A DNA stretch of 64,000 nucleotides from Burkholderiales bacterium (GCA_025354165.1 JANXNI010000045.1:1-64000); one strand, 5' to 3'; positions 38,426-47,572 are shown, numbered from the stretch's first letter. The notes: generated from the sequence alone by a model not told the origin. Numbers and translations are program-made.

Positions 38426-39244
38426 TTCGATTGCCTGCAACCCTGCCAGAGCGCTCATTGGCAATCCCACGTCCAAGTCACGCGGAACACTTAGCTCGCG
38501 CGGATTGATACGAATGAGCCTCGCGTCGAATTCGTGAATCATGCGTTGGCTGAAGTGACGCACCGACGGGATAGCGGTTCCTGCGCCCAGTTCGATGACC
38601 ACTGGATTGCTGATCTCACGCAACCACGCTTCCTGACGATAGTCCTGCGCCACTGCCCGTTTGTCGCTCCAGTCGCGATCTCCAAACATCAGCACGTTCG
38701 GGCGAGCTAACCCGCCGCACTTGGGACATAGCGGCAGTTCTGACAACAACTCGCACGCCTCGACCTCAATCACCGGATCAAAGTCATCTGCCGACCATGT
38801 GTCGCGTGAGCAGGGTTTGAGACACTGCAAATGATGAATTGACCCGTGATACTCCCGAACATCGCGAGCGTCGAATCCTGCTTTCTGAAACTGACCGTCA
38901 ACATTGCTCGCGAAGACAGAACAGCCGTGCAGCATAGGCTCCGCCCAGCGCTTGAGAATGTCGAAGCCCTCGTGTGGGACGGTATTTCGGTAAAGATTCA
39001 GGCGATGGCCATAGAAGCCCCAAGCACGACGCGGATTGCGATGAAACTCATCCGGGCATGCAATCGAATAGAACTCGATGTTGGCCTTTGCCAGCGCGGG
39101 ATACGCTTTCCAGAATCCTTCGTTTCCACGAAAATCTGGCAAGCCAGAATCAACGCCCATACCTGCCCCGGCGGCGATGACTAGGGCGTCCGCTGATTCG
39201 ATCAAGCGGGCGGCGCGTTCAATTTCATTGCTGACGTCAATCAT
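38411..39244 (-). CDS. Sir2-family NAD-dependent protein (sirtuin)
   Basis: 277 residues. The NAD-binding motif is IAAGAGMGVDSGLPDFRGNEGFW. The family TQNID motif appears as SNVDGQFQKAG. The catalytic His is in EYHGSIHHLQC, and cysteine pairs LQCLKPC and CPKCGG form a zinc site. ELGAGTAIPSVRHFS and IRINPRE complete the Rossmann fold. Sirtuins deacylate lysine or transfer ADP-ribose; some stand-alone or fused Sir2 proteins in islands destroy NAD during phage attack, but this one keeps a zinc module typical of deacylases. Its ATG overlaps the integrase stop (TAATG), so it is translated with int. Confidence 0.88.
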   Translation of the reverse strand: MIDVSNEIERAARLIESADALVIAAGAGMGVDSGLPDFRGNEGFWKAYPALAKANIEFYSIACPDEFHRNPRRAWGFYGHRLNLYRNTVPHEGFDILKRWAEPMLHGCSVFASNVDGQFQKAGFDARDVREYHGSIHHLQCLKPCSRDTWSADDFDPVIEVEACELLSELPLCPKCGGLARPNVLMFGDRDWSDKRAVAQDYRQEAWLREISNPVVIELGAGTAIPSVRHFSQRMIHEFDARLIRINPRELSVPRDLDVGLPMSALAGLQAIESVLA

Positions 39245-40419
39245 TAGACCGCCAGGCGAGCAAGCGCCTTTGTAGCGTGACTTTGCGTCAAGTGTCCATA
39301 GTGCTTTTCGATCATCGCCAGGCTCGTTCCCGAAAGCTGCGCGACCGTCAACGTATCCAGGCCATCGTGAATCAAGTCGGTGATGACGGAATGACGCAAC
39401 GTGTAGGCGGTAGTGGAATCTGGCAAACCCGCTGCGCGGGCTGCTTCCTTAACCGGCCCCTTCCAGGCATCCTTCCCCCATTTCTCGCCACCATCGCGGG
39501 TGAACAGAAAAGCAGTTGGCAGCTTGCTTTCTACCTGATTTGCGAAGAGTGCAGCCGTCGCCTCCGGAAGAATGATTTTGCGATCACGGCCCGATTTGTC
39601 TTTGCCAATTGCCAGCGCATTCAGGCGCTTGTCAAAGCTCCCAACTTTGAGTGCGGCCAGAGCACCGGGGCGCACCGGTAACAGCGCCAAACCAGTAAGA
39701 AAGTTAGCGACAGCACCCACCGAAGCACCGATAAGAGCCTTGCGCTGTTCAACGTCAAGGTAGCCTGCACGCGCCTTGTCAGCATTTTTGATTGGTTTGA
39801 GACCCGATTTCCATGCAAAGTCACTGGTCACAAAACCCTCTTCCAGCGCATGATTCAAAGCCGCCCGAAAGCTGGTCATGTCGCGATTCAGTGCGCTTGC
39901 ACTTCGCGGTCGCTCCCTTGCATTGACACCATAGCCAACAACTACCGGCAACGTGGCTAACGCGGCGCGCCACGCTTTGATCTGAGCGGGCTTCAGTTTC
40001 GTCAAATCGGTTGAAGCCAGGCGACCGTCCGAAATCACGCGGCGAGTGAATCGCGACTGCGCGTCATCGGCCGCCGGGTCGCCCTTAGTTTCGCGAAGGT
40101 GCGCCACGTAGCGCTCGCACGCCAGCCTGACCGTTACCTCTTCCGTACTGCCGCCCTTCCCCAAATGGACGAACCAGTCCACAGCCGCTTTCCGCGCTGC
40201 GTCAAAACGCTGACTTTGGGGAAGACTTTCGAACTCGCCCAAAGCCTTGAAGATGCGTTTGCCCGTGGTTTCGTCAACCGAGCGGGCCAACCAAGAGCCC
40301 TCGCTACCAGGCTTCATCTTGCGGAGACCCAACGAACAACCCTGTTCAAGGCGAGCCCAGTAAGGATCTCGCCGCGCCTTTAGGTTTTCGCGGTCACCTA
40401 CTTTTTGAAGATTTGCCAT
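39244..40419 (-). CDS. Tyrosine recombinase (island integrase)
   Basis: 391 residues. N-terminal arm-binding domain about 1-90, core-binding domain about 95-215, catalytic domain after about 220. Catalytic residues visible: Arg in LLPVRPGALAALKVGSF, Arg-His in YTLRHSVITDLI (the usual first His is Tyr here) and the nucleophile Tyr in MIEKHYGHLTQ. It faces inward from attR and is the likely enzyme for integration at tRNA-Val. Its start is 12 bases from the right GTATGAC pair, so integrase bound there could also repress its own gene. The stop overlaps sir2 by one base. Confidence 0.93.
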   Translation of the reverse strand: MANLQKVGDRENLKARRDPYWARLEQGCSLGLRKMKPGSEGSWLARSVDETTGKRIFKALGEFESLPQSQRFDAARKAAVDWFVHLGKGGSTEEVTVRLACERYVAHLRETKGDPAADDAQSRFTRRVISDGRLASTDLTKLKPAQIKAWRAALATLPVVVGYGVNARERPRSASALNRDMTSFRAALNHALEEGFVTSDFAWKSGLKPIKNADKARAGYLDVEQRKALIGASVGAVANFLTGLALLPVRPGALAALKVGSFDKRLNALAIGKDKSGRDRKIILPEATAALFANQVESKLPTAFLFTRDGGEKWGKDAWKGPVKEAARAAGLPDSTTAYTLRHSVITDLIHDGLDTLTVAQLSGTSLAMIEKHYGHLTQSHATKALARLAV

Positions 40420-40430
40420 CGCCCGCCTTA

Positions 40431-40451
40431 GTATGACGAAAGTATGACTTT
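40431..40451. promoter_or_regulatory. Candidate integrase arm site, right
   Basis: Two direct GTATGAC copies separated by GAAA and followed by TTT, between the int start codon and attR; the spacing and orientation equal those at 31607-31627. Confidence 0.55.
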
Positions 40452-40545
40452 ATTCTATAGATTTCTCTGGACAACCGTGAACTCTAAACCATTGTTTCTG
40501 CTATGAAATAGCGTCCAAAAAAAATTCTAAAACATCCCGATTCCC

Positions 40546-40633
40546 TGCCTTCACTCGGCAGGGGTCACTGGTTCGAACCCAGTACCGCCCACCAATGAAA
40601 TCAAGGACTTACGGGAAATCGTCGGTCCTTTTT
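40546..40633 (+). repeat. Attachment site attR (88-bp direct repeat)
   Basis: A second copy of the tRNA-Val 3' part plus terminator, without the 5' half. The anticodon loop reads TTCACTC and the T loop TTCGAAC, each with one change from the intact tRNA. Confidence 0.9.
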
Positions 40634-40714
40634 CTTTTTTGGTTCGAACAGCAGGTAACGCGGCGTACGGCATCAATGATCGGTGCCACAACTGTCATTT
40701 CATTCGCTAACCGA

Positions 40715-42235
40715 CTACTTCGCTGTCGGCATCACAAACTCTGCTCCTTTGCCAATGCTTTCTGGCCAGCGCTGCATGATGCTTTTTTGTTTGGTGTAGA
40801 AGCGCACGCCTTCTTCGCCGTACGCGTGCATATCGCCGAACAGGCTCCGCTTCCAGCCGCCAAAACCGTGCCAGGCCATCGGGACAGGAATCGGAACGTT
40901 GATTCCCACCATTCCCACCTGAATACGTCGCGAAAATTCGCGCGCTACGTTGCCGTCACTGGTGAAGCAGGCAACGCCGTTGCCGAACTCGTGTGCGTTG
41001 ACCAGGTCGATGGCTGCGGCAAGATCATCGACACGCACGCAAGCGAGTACTGGGCCAAAAATTTCCTCTTTGTAGATGCGCATTTCCTGCGTGACGCGAT
41101 CAAACAGACTGCCACCGGTGAAGAATCCGCCCTCGTGACCTTCGATCTTTGTGCCGCGCCCATCGACCACCAGTTCTGCACCCTCGGTCACGCCGACGTC
41201 GATATAGCCCTCGATGCGCTCAAGTGCCTGCCTGGTCACAATCGGGCCCATCTCAGCATCCAGCTCCATGCCGTTTTTGATCTTCAGTGCGCGAGCACGC
41301 TCGGCCAGTTTCGGCACAATCTTGTCGGCCACGTCGCCCACCAGCACCGCGACGCTGATGGCCATGCAGCGCTCACCGGCTGAACCGTACGCCGCGCCAA
41401 TTAACGCATCAACGGCCTGCTCAAGATTGGCATCCGGCATGACGACCATGTGATTTTTTGCACCGCCGAGCGCTTGCACACGCTTGCCGTGATGCGCGCC
41501 GGTTTCGTAGATGTAATGCGCGATGGGCGTCGAGCCAACGAATGACAGCGCCTTAACGTCTTGATGCGCGAGCAGTGCGTCCACCGCGACTTTGTCGCCC
41601 TGAACAACGCTAAAAACGCCATCCGGCAAACCTGACTGAGTAAGCAGCTCCGCCATGAAAATACTCGCCGAGGGGTCGCGTTCGCTCGGTTTAAGAATGA
41701 AGCAATTACCGCACGCAATCGCCACCGGAAACATCCACATCGGCACCATGACAGGGAAATTAAACGGCGTGACGCCAGCGACAACGCCCAACGGTTGGCG
41801 CAGCGTCCAGTTGTCGATTCCGGTCGATACTTGATCGGTGTAATCGCCCTTCAGCAGTTGTGGGATGCCACAGGCGAATTCGACGATATCAATGCCGCGC
41901 GAGACTTCGCCCTGCGCATCCGTGAACACTTTGCCGTGCTCCGCAGTAATCATCGCAGCAAGCGTGTCCTTGTGTTCATTAAGCAACGCAAGAAATTTGT
42001 TCAGCACGCGAGCTCGGCGAATCGGCGGGGTATCGGCCCAAGCGGGGAAGGCTTTTTTTGCTGCGGCAACCGCTGTATTTACGTCTTCGACGGCAGCGAG
42101 TAGAACCTTGCGCGGAACCTCGCCAGTGGCGGGGTTGAACACAGACTGCGATCGGGCACCGATGCCGGAAGCTGCGCGTCCGTCGATGTAATGAGTGATG
42201 TCGGAGGTTGATGTGAAGGGTACGGGAGCGGTCAT
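40715..42235 (-). CDS. mmsA: CoA-acylating methylmalonate-semialdehyde dehydrogenase
   Basis: 506 residues, usual length. Aldehyde dehydrogenase superfamily in the MmsA branch: [34 protein letters not shown], then [14 protein letters not shown] and the catalytic Cys in [17 protein letters not shown]; the end [20 protein letters not shown]-type sequence is seen as [21 protein letters not shown]. It turns malonic or methylmalonic semialdehyde into acetyl- or propionyl-CoA with loss of CO2 and NADH formation. It is the last gene of the leftward operon and the expected final step after the IolC-aldolase fusion. The island sits directly downstream. Confidence 0.95.
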   Translation of the reverse strand: MTAPVPFTSTSDITHYIDGRAASGIGARSQSVFNPATGEVPRKVLLAAVEDVNTAVAAAKKAFPAWADTPPIRRARVLNKFLALLNEHKDTLAAMITAEHGKVFTDAQGEVSRGIDIVEFACGIPQLLKGDYTDQVSTGIDNWTLRQPLGVVAGVTPFNFPVMVPMWMFPVAIACGNCFILKPSERDPSASIFMAELLTQSGLPDGVFSVVQGDKVAVDALLAHQDVKALSFVGSTPIAHYIYETGAHHGKRVQALGGAKNHMVVMPDANLEQAVDALIGAAYGSAGERCMAISVAVLVGDVADKIVPKLAERARALKIKNGMELDAEMGPIVTRQALERIEGYIDVGVTEGAELVVDGRGTKIEGHEGGFFTGGSLFDRVTQEMRIYKEEIFGPVLACVRVDDLAAAIDLVNAHEFGNGVACFTSDGNVAREFSRRIQVGMVGINVPIPVPMAWHGFGGWKRSLFGDMHAYGEEGVRFYTKQKSIMQRWPESIGKGAEFVMPTAK

Positions 42236-42301
42236 GATGTGATGCTTTGCGATTTCGTGATTGGGAAAGTGTGTATCACGATTCTTGCACTACGCGATTG
42301 A

Positions 42302-43114
42302 CTATTGGGTGGCAGTGAGACCACCATCGATGTACAGCACCTGTCCGGTCACGAAATTTGCGCCCGGCCCGCAGAAAAATACCGCCGCACTCGCCAAATC
42401 GCTGGCTTCGGCGACGCGGCCTAGCGGAATACGCTGCAGAATGTGTTGCCGAGTTTCTGGGTTAGTCAGCCAGTGGCTTCCCATGTCGCCTTGAACTACG
42501 GTTGGCGCAATACCATTTACGGTAATTCCGTGCGCGGATAATTCCACCGCGTGCTGCTTGATGAGCATGGCCAGCGCGCCTTTGGTCGCACAGTACGCCG
42601 AGTAGCCACGATCCCTCATGCCAAGCTGGGCGCGGACGGAGAGCACGTGAAGTTGGCGGCCCGGTGCACGCCCGGTCTTTACTGCCGCAACCTGATGCGC
42701 CGCCACCGCTTGCGCCAGAAACATGGCTGCTTTCAAGTTAACCTGCACCACTTCATCGAAAGCAAGCTCGCTGACCTCCGCCAGACGCTCCTCACGCTGA
42801 ATCCCGATGCAGTTAACCAGAATATCCAGAGCGCCAAAATGCTGGGCAACGTGATCCACAGCGCTGCGGATACTGTCGGTCGAATGCGCATCCATCGCGA
42901 TCCCCAAAGCATCATGCCCGGCAGCGCGAAGGCGAACCGCAAGCGCGTTGGCTTTGTCTGTATTGCGCCCTGAAACTGCAACGGTGGCGCCCGCAGCCGC
43001 CAGCGCCCACGTCAATGCCTCACCAATGCCACCGTAGCCACCTGGGATGTAGGCCACGCGGCCGTGCAGACCGAACAACGCGGGTAAATCGGTAGTTATT
43101 GTGTTTGTGGTCAC
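42302..43114 (-). CDS. Short-chain dehydrogenase/reductase 1
   Basis: 270 residues from a GTG start. Nucleotide-binding glycine motif in YIPGGYGGIGEALTWALAAAG, NAG-like motif replaced by NCIGIQ, and the catalytic Tyr-x-x-x-Lys in YSAYCATKGALAML. The end VTGQVLYIDGGLTATQ is typical of classical SDRs. The substrate is unknown; it is four bases from the second SDR gene, and in the context of a polyol/sugar-acid locus an oxidation of a hydroxyl is likely. Confidence 0.87.
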   Translation of the reverse strand: MTTNTITTDLPALFGLHGRVAYIPGGYGGIGEALTWALAAAGATVAVSGRNTDKANALAVRLRAAGHDALGIAMDAHSTDSIRSAVDHVAQHFGALDILVNCIGIQREERLAEVSELAFDEVVQVNLKAAMFLAQAVAAHQVAAVKTGRAPGRQLHVLSVRAQLGMRDRGYSAYCATKGALAMLIKQHAVELSAHGITVNGIAPTVVQGDMGSHWLTNPETRQHILQRIPLGRVAEASDLASAAVFFCGPGANFVTGQVLYIDGGLTATQ

Positions 43115-43118
43115 GACA

Positions 43119-43871
43119 TCAATCCATCACAAGGCCGCCGTTGAGATCAAGCACCTCACCGGTGATGAAACCCGAAAGCGGCGATGCCAGGAAGCGTACT
43201 GCGTGCGCAAACTCTTCGGGCTCACAGAAGCGACCCACCGGAATTTGTCGAATCAATTCCTGACGCTGTGCCTCGTTTAGCTGCTCAGTAATCATTGGGG
43301 TTTTGACATAGGCTGGCGCTATCGCGTTGGCCGTTACGCCATAGGCGGCGAGCTCGCGCGCCAGCGAAAATGTCAGCGCGCTCATTGCGCCCTTTGACAC
43401 AGAATACGCCGTACCCGCCGTCAGTCCACCGGTTTTGGCCGCGAGAGAGCTGGTATTAATAATTCGCCCCCAGCGATTGGCCTTCATTGCGGGCACCACG
43501 CATTGCGCCCAAAACAATGCGCCGTCCAGATTCGCTGACATCACACGCCGCCACTCGGCAACCGTCGTTGCTTCGATTTTGTTGTTCGACAAAATGCCAG
43601 CATTGTTGACCAGAATTTCGACGACACCGAACTGGTGGACGACCTGTTCGTGCGCAACCTTGACCGCTTCCGGGTCACCGATGTCACAAGCAATCGCCAC
43701 CACCGTATGGCCATACTGCGCCGCCAACGCAGCCATTGAAGTCAAGTTCAAGTCGATCATCGCCACGCGACAACCGTCAGCGCGAAGCGCATGCACCACC
43801 GCGCCGCCCATCGTTCCACCTGCACCCGTCACCAGCGCAACCTTGCCATCAAGAGACGGGAAATTGTTCAT
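43119..43871 (-). CDS. Short-chain dehydrogenase/reductase 2
   Basis: 250 residues. GAGGTMGGAVVHALRADG binds the cofactor, NNAGILSNN is the NNAG motif, NTSSLAAKTGG holds the catalytic Ser and YSVSKGAM the Tyr and Lys. It ends ITGEVLDLNGGLVMD. ATG 43871 overlaps the LivH stop codon (ATGA), so translation is coupled. A longer frame up to 44030 lies inside livH and is rejected. Confidence 0.88.
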   Translation of the reverse strand: MNNFPSLDGKVALVTGAGGTMGGAVVHALRADGCRVAMIDLNLTSMAALAAQYGHTVVAIACDIGDPEAVKVAHEQVVHQFGVVEILVNNAGILSNNKIEATTVAEWRRVMSANLDGALFWAQCVVPAMKANRWGRIINTSSLAAKTGGLTAGTAYSVSKGAMSALTFSLARELAAYGVTANAIAPAYVKTPMITEQLNEAQRQELIRQIPVGRFCEPEEFAHAVRFLASPLSGFITGEVLDLNGGLVMD

Positions 43872-44797
43872 ACTTCGAGCACACTCTTCTTGCCAAACAA
43901 ACCGCGTGAACGAAACGTCACCACTGCAATAAACAATATGTACATCGACATCAGCGACCACTCCGACGCGTAAGCCCCCGTAAGCCCTACCACCAGACCT
44001 ACCATGAGGCCAGCAATCACCGCCCCCCAAAGCGAGCCGACACCGCCGAGTACGATGATCAGAAAGGCCGGTACGACGGCGTCTACGCCCACCTGCGGAC
44101 GGATCCCCCAGATGGGAGCCAGCACGATGCCAGCCAACGCCGCAAGCGCAACCCCGAGCGCAAACACCGCCGCACGTAAACGACTCAGGTTGATGCCAAG
44201 CGCTCGTACCATCTCGCTATCGTGCGCGCCAGCCTTGATGATGGCACCGTAGGGCGTGCGCTGCAGAAAAAGCCACAGCGCGAGGATCGCAATGACGGCA
44301 AATGCACTGGCGAACACGCGATACTTTGAGTAGATCAGGTCTCCCACCATGAATGCCCCTGAGATCGACGCTGGCAGCAGTAGTTGCTGCTCGTTCGAGC
44401 CCCAGGTCAAACGGATGAGCTCTTCGATCACCAGCGACGCACCAAAGGTCAACAGCAATCCATACAACGGATCACGACCATAAGTGCGGCGCAGGCACAG
44501 CTCAATCAGCAAGCCAAACATGCCCACCAACACCGGTGCAAAGAAGATAGCCAGTGCGTAGCGCGTTGCAATCGGCAGCGCCATGTAAGCGGCCTGCAAT
44601 TCAGGGAACCAGCCGAGCTTGGGAGCGATTAAAAACAGCGCGACATACATGCCCAACGCGAACAGCGAGCCATGTGCGAGATTGATCGTCTCCATCACGC
44701 CCACGATCAGCATGAAGCCGAGCGCTATCAGCGCAAAGAGCAGACCGAGGGTGATGCCGTTAGCGATATGCGGCAGAAGCGACAACAGGGAATCCAT
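43868..44797 (-). CDS. livH: Branched-chain amino acid-type ABC transporter permease (LivH)
   Basis: 309 residues with about eight membrane helices. The N-terminal GITLGLLFALIALGFMLIVGVMETINLAHGSLFALGMY is the LivH hallmark; ALGINLSRLRAAVFALGVALAALAGIVLAP is the EAA-like loop that contacts the ATPases. It should pair with LivM encoded in the divergent operon. The substrate family of this transporter class also includes amides, urea and aromatic acids, so branched-chain amino acids are not assumed. Confidence 0.9.
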   Translation of the reverse strand: MDSLLSLLPHIANGITLGLLFALIALGFMLIVGVMETINLAHGSLFALGMYVALFLIAPKLGWFPELQAAYMALPIATRYALAIFFAPVLVGMFGLLIELCLRRTYGRDPLYGLLLTFGASLVIEELIRLTWGSNEQQLLLPASISGAFMVGDLIYSKYRVFASAFAVIAILALWLFLQRTPYGAIIKAGAHDSEMVRALGINLSRLRAAVFALGVALAALAGIVLAPIWGIRPQVGVDAVVPAFLIIVLGGVGSLWGAVIAGLMVGLVVGLTGAYASEWSLMSMYILFIAVVTFRSRGLFGKKSVLEV

Positions 44798-44821
44798 AGA
44801 ATTTCTCGTTAGTGCTCCGAG

Positions 44822-46153
44822 TCAAGGCTCGTAAGTCGGCAGGGCCGCTAGTGATTCAAGCTGACACAACGGGGCACTGGCTCTGTCTTGTACGTCCTCT
44901 GGTCGTTGCCGATCGAGAATACGATACAGGTCGTCTTTGTGCGTCGGTCGTGAGTTGTAGGACGCGATGTAAATCGTTTGTTGCAACTGGTGCGTTTTTG
45001 GATTCATGTACGCATCAAAGTGCTGCATCCGGTCACGCGCGGGTATGCGCAAATTCTCAAGTTCGCGGATGAGTTTGATGTTGTTGGTGCTACCGGTGCG
45101 CTCAATGGCTCGGAGCAGTTCACGGGTGGCCATGTAGCCGTTAAAGAAAACGTTACCTGGCGTCTGGATGCGGTAGTCCGGGTTCGCTTTTTGGTAGCGC
45201 GCCACAAAGTCGTTCACGCCTGGAAGTTTGAGCCCCCAATACCAGGTAGTCCCAAACACACCAAACATGGATTCGCGCCCGAGCCCATACACATCGGGCC
45301 AGTCCTGTTGGTTGTTAATCCAGCCAACGGATCGATCAAGGCCCGCCGCTTGCACTTGCGCGCGCAGAAGAGCAAGGCCTTCCCCACCCACGGCAGTGGC
45401 AACCACCCGTGGGCTCAATTTTTTGATCGTCTCGAGCTGCGGGCGGAAGTCGCGCGTATTCTGCGCAACGATCAACTCTTCGACGATGCGTCCGCCGTTC
45501 GCTGAAATCATCTCACGAAGGCCTTTTGCCGTGCTGTGCCCCCAGCCGTAATCACTCGTAACCAGCACCCAGTCGCGACCATAACCCGACATCGCACCGT
45601 TTACGACCGACGTCGAAAAATTGGTGCTATTGCCGTCCCATACGAACTTGGTACGGTGACAGTCCTTGCCCGCTTCGGTCGGTGAGCTGGAGTTACTGTT
45701 GAAGTAAATACAGCCGTACTTCTGGGCAACGGTCGACATGGCGCTGGCCACACCGGAGTGCACGCCACCGATAAGAAAACCCACCTCTTGCCTGGTGATC
45801 ATTTGCTCGGCGACTGACGCTCCAGCGTCGGCATTGCCTTGTGTATCTGCATGCGTGATCTCCAGCCTGCGACCGAGCACACCACCTCGTTCGTTCGCCT
45901 CGTTGATCGCCATGACCATGCCGCGCCGTTCATCGCGGCCACTGGCAGCGTACTGGCCGGTGTCGTCGGTCGCGAGGCCGATTAACAGTGGTTTCCGGTT
46001 GCGCACGACCAGCGCTTGAGATCGCTGAACCGCTCCAGCACCGGATAACGCGAGAACAGCAGTGGCACCCGCCGCACCAAGTAATTTACGCCGCTGCGGA
46101 AGCATAGATTGCTCAGTTAGCGGGGACAGTATTTTCGGCATGATGGGATTCAT
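44822..46153 (-). CDS. Periplasmic solute-binding protein 1 (LivJ-type, Tat signal)
   Basis: 443 residues. The signal region has a twin-arginine segment, QRRKLLGAAGATAVLALSGAGAV, so export in folded form via Tat is likely. The mature part is a type I periplasmic binding protein: LLIGLATDDTGQYAASGRDERRGMVMAINEANERGGVLGRRLEI, then YFNSNSSSPTEAGKDCHRTKFVWDGN and VGWINNQQDWPDVYGLG. It is clearly paralogous to the next gene upstream. It should deliver substrate to LivHM. Start at ATG 46153; ATG 46141 is also possible. Confidence 0.9.
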   Translation of the reverse strand: MNPIMPKILSPLTEQSMLPQRRKLLGAAGATAVLALSGAGAVQRSQALVVRNRKPLLIGLATDDTGQYAASGRDERRGMVMAINEANERGGVLGRRLEITHADTQGNADAGASVAEQMITRQEVGFLIGGVHSGVASAMSTVAQKYGCIYFNSNSSSPTEAGKDCHRTKFVWDGNSTNFSTSVVNGAMSGYGRDWVLVTSDYGWGHSTAKGLREMISANGGRIVEELIVAQNTRDFRPQLETIKKLSPRVVATAVGGEGLALLRAQVQAAGLDRSVGWINNQQDWPDVYGLGRESMFGVFGTTWYWGLKLPGVNDFVARYQKANPDYRIQTPGNVFFNGYMATRELLRAIERTGSTNNIKLIRELENLRIPARDRMQHFDAYMNPKTHQLQQTIYIASYNSRPTHKDDLYRILDRQRPEDVQDRASAPLCQLESLAALPTYEP

Positions 46154-46165
46154 GGCGACAGCGAA

Positions 46166-47572
46166 TTATTGTTGGTAGCTAGGCGTCGCGTCGTACGATT
46201 CCAGCTTGCACGTCTTTGACGCGTCGGTATCGACCACATCTTTCGGCTCCGAACGCGCGAGTATTTTGTATATGTCGTCCTTCTCGGCTGGCTGGTCGTT
46301 ATAGCTCGCCATATAGATCGTTTGTTGGCACTGGTGCGTGACCGGATCCATCCATGCGTCAAAGTGCTGCAAACGATCGCGCGCACTCATCTTGCGACCT
46401 TCAAGCTTTTTGATCACAGCGATGTTGTTGGTCGTGCCTGCTTCCTCAACGCAGCGCAGCAGCTCACGGGTGCACATGTAAGAGTTGTGATAAACGTTGC
46501 CCGGCACTTTAATCGCCATCCCGGGGAAAAGCTTCTGGTAGCTGGCTACAAATTCTTTGACGCCCGGCAGGTCAAGGCGGTAATACCATGTTGTTCCGAA
46601 CACGCCGAAAATCGCCTCCGGCCCAAGGCCATAAACATCCGGCCAGTCCTGCTGGTTGTTGATCCACGCCATTGACTTTTGCAGGTTCAACTGCACCACC
46701 TGCTGCCGTAGTGCCTTGATATCGTCGCCGCCAACTGCAGTGGCGACTGCGTTGGGTTTCAGCTGTTGCAACTTAAGCAAATACGATGAAAAGTCGCGCG
46801 TGTTTTGCGGCACCATCAGCTCGTCAATAATCTTTCCGCCATTCGCTTCGACGATGGCGCGCGTGGCTTTAGAGGTGTTGTGGCCCCAGACATAGTCGTT
46901 GGTTAGCAGTACCCAGTTTTTGCCGTTGACGGCCATGGCGCTCTTGACAATGGCGTGTGCAAAGTTAGTTCCATTGCCGTCCCAAACGAACTTCGTGCGA
47001 TGGCAGTCCTTGCCCGCTTCAGTCGGCGAACTGGAGTTCGTGTTTAGAAAAATGCAGCCGTATTTCTGGGCCACTTGAGAAATGGCGTTGGCCACACCCG
47101 AATGCAGCGCACCGACCATAAACGCGACTTCGTTCCTTGTGATCATGCGCTCGGCAACACGGGAGCCTGTGGCCGGTGTGGTCTCGGTGTCCATATGAAT
47201 TGCCTCAATGCGACGACCCAGAACGCCGCCCTTGTCATTGAACTCCTTGATCGCCATCATCGCGCCGAGCCGCTCCATGCCACCGCTGGCTGCGTACTGC
47301 CCCGAAGCATCCATAGTCAGACCAATCACCAGGGGTTTCGGCTGCGCAGCTTGCGCCCAGACCCTGTTGTGCGCCCACGGGCCGAAGAACGGCGTCGTTC
47401 CGGCGACTGCGAGGCCCGCTGCCTTGAGCAAACTGCGACGCGTTGGTTCAGCCACCTGTGTGTCCTGAACAACTCGGGGGCCGGCATACGCGCTCGCAGC
47501 CGCTTGCGCTGTCGTATCCGTATCCGTGTCCGTGTCCGCCGTGGACACTGTGTCGTGGCTCAACTGGGTCAT
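46166..47572 (-). CDS. Periplasmic solute-binding protein 2 (LivJ-type, Tat signal)
   Basis: 468 residues. Tat-type signal TRRSLLKAAGLAVAGTTPFFG, preceded by a 35-residue lead with TDTDTDTDTT encoded by a short DNA repeat. Mature part: LVIGLTMDASGQYAASGGMERLGAMMAIKEFNDKGGVLGRRIEAIH, FLNTNSSSPTEAGKDCHRTKFVWDGNGTNFAHAIV and MAWINNQQDWPDVYGLGPEAIFGVFGTTWYYRLDLPGV. Very similar along its whole length to binding protein 1, which follows after 12 bases. ATG 47572 has a strong AAGGAG site; a longer frame to 47608 is rejected. Confidence 0.9.
   Translation of the reverse strand: MTQLSHDTVSTADTDTDTDTTAQAAASAYAGPRVVQDTQVAEPTRRSLLKAAGLAVAGTTPFFGPWAHNRVWAQAAQPKPLVIGLTMDASGQYAASGGMERLGAMMAIKEFNDKGGVLGRRIEAIHMDTETTPATGSRVAERMITRNEVAFMVGALHSGVANAISQVAQKYGCIFLNTNSSSPTEAGKDCHRTKFVWDGNGTNFAHAIVKSAMAVNGKNWVLLTNDYVWGHNTSKATRAIVEANGGKIIDELMVPQNTRDFSSYLLKLQQLKPNAVATAVGGDDIKALRQQVVQLNLQKSMAWINNQQDWPDVYGLGPEAIFGVFGTTWYYRLDLPGVKEFVASYQKLFPGMAIKVPGNVYHNSYMCTRELLRCVEEAGTTNNIAVIKKLEGRKMSARDRLQHFDAWMDPVTHQCQQTIYMASYNDQPAEKDDIYKILARSEPKDVVDTDASKTCKLESYDATPSYQQ

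Larger units (their letters stand above)
31511..40633. mobile_element. Genomic island integrated in tRNA-Val
   Basis: The 88-bp repeats at both ends are 9035 bases apart. The right end carries a tyrosine recombinase and each end has a paired GTATGAC motif just inside the repeat. Cargo: coupled int-sir2, a frameshifted EEP gene, a very large secreted propeller protein, an intron relic and a truncated gene. No excisionase, replication or conjugation genes are seen, so the element is either mobilised by others or no longer mobile. Outside the repeats lie ubiG and mmsA. Confidence 0.88.

Noticed and set aside
40546-40620. Second tRNA-Val gene
   Set aside because: Only the anticodon stem to the 3' end is present; the acceptor 5' strand and D arm are missing, so it is the att duplicate.
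43872-44030. N-terminal extension of the second short-chain dehydrogenase
   Set aside because: It lies inside livH in another frame; the coupled ATG at 43871 fits the family start.
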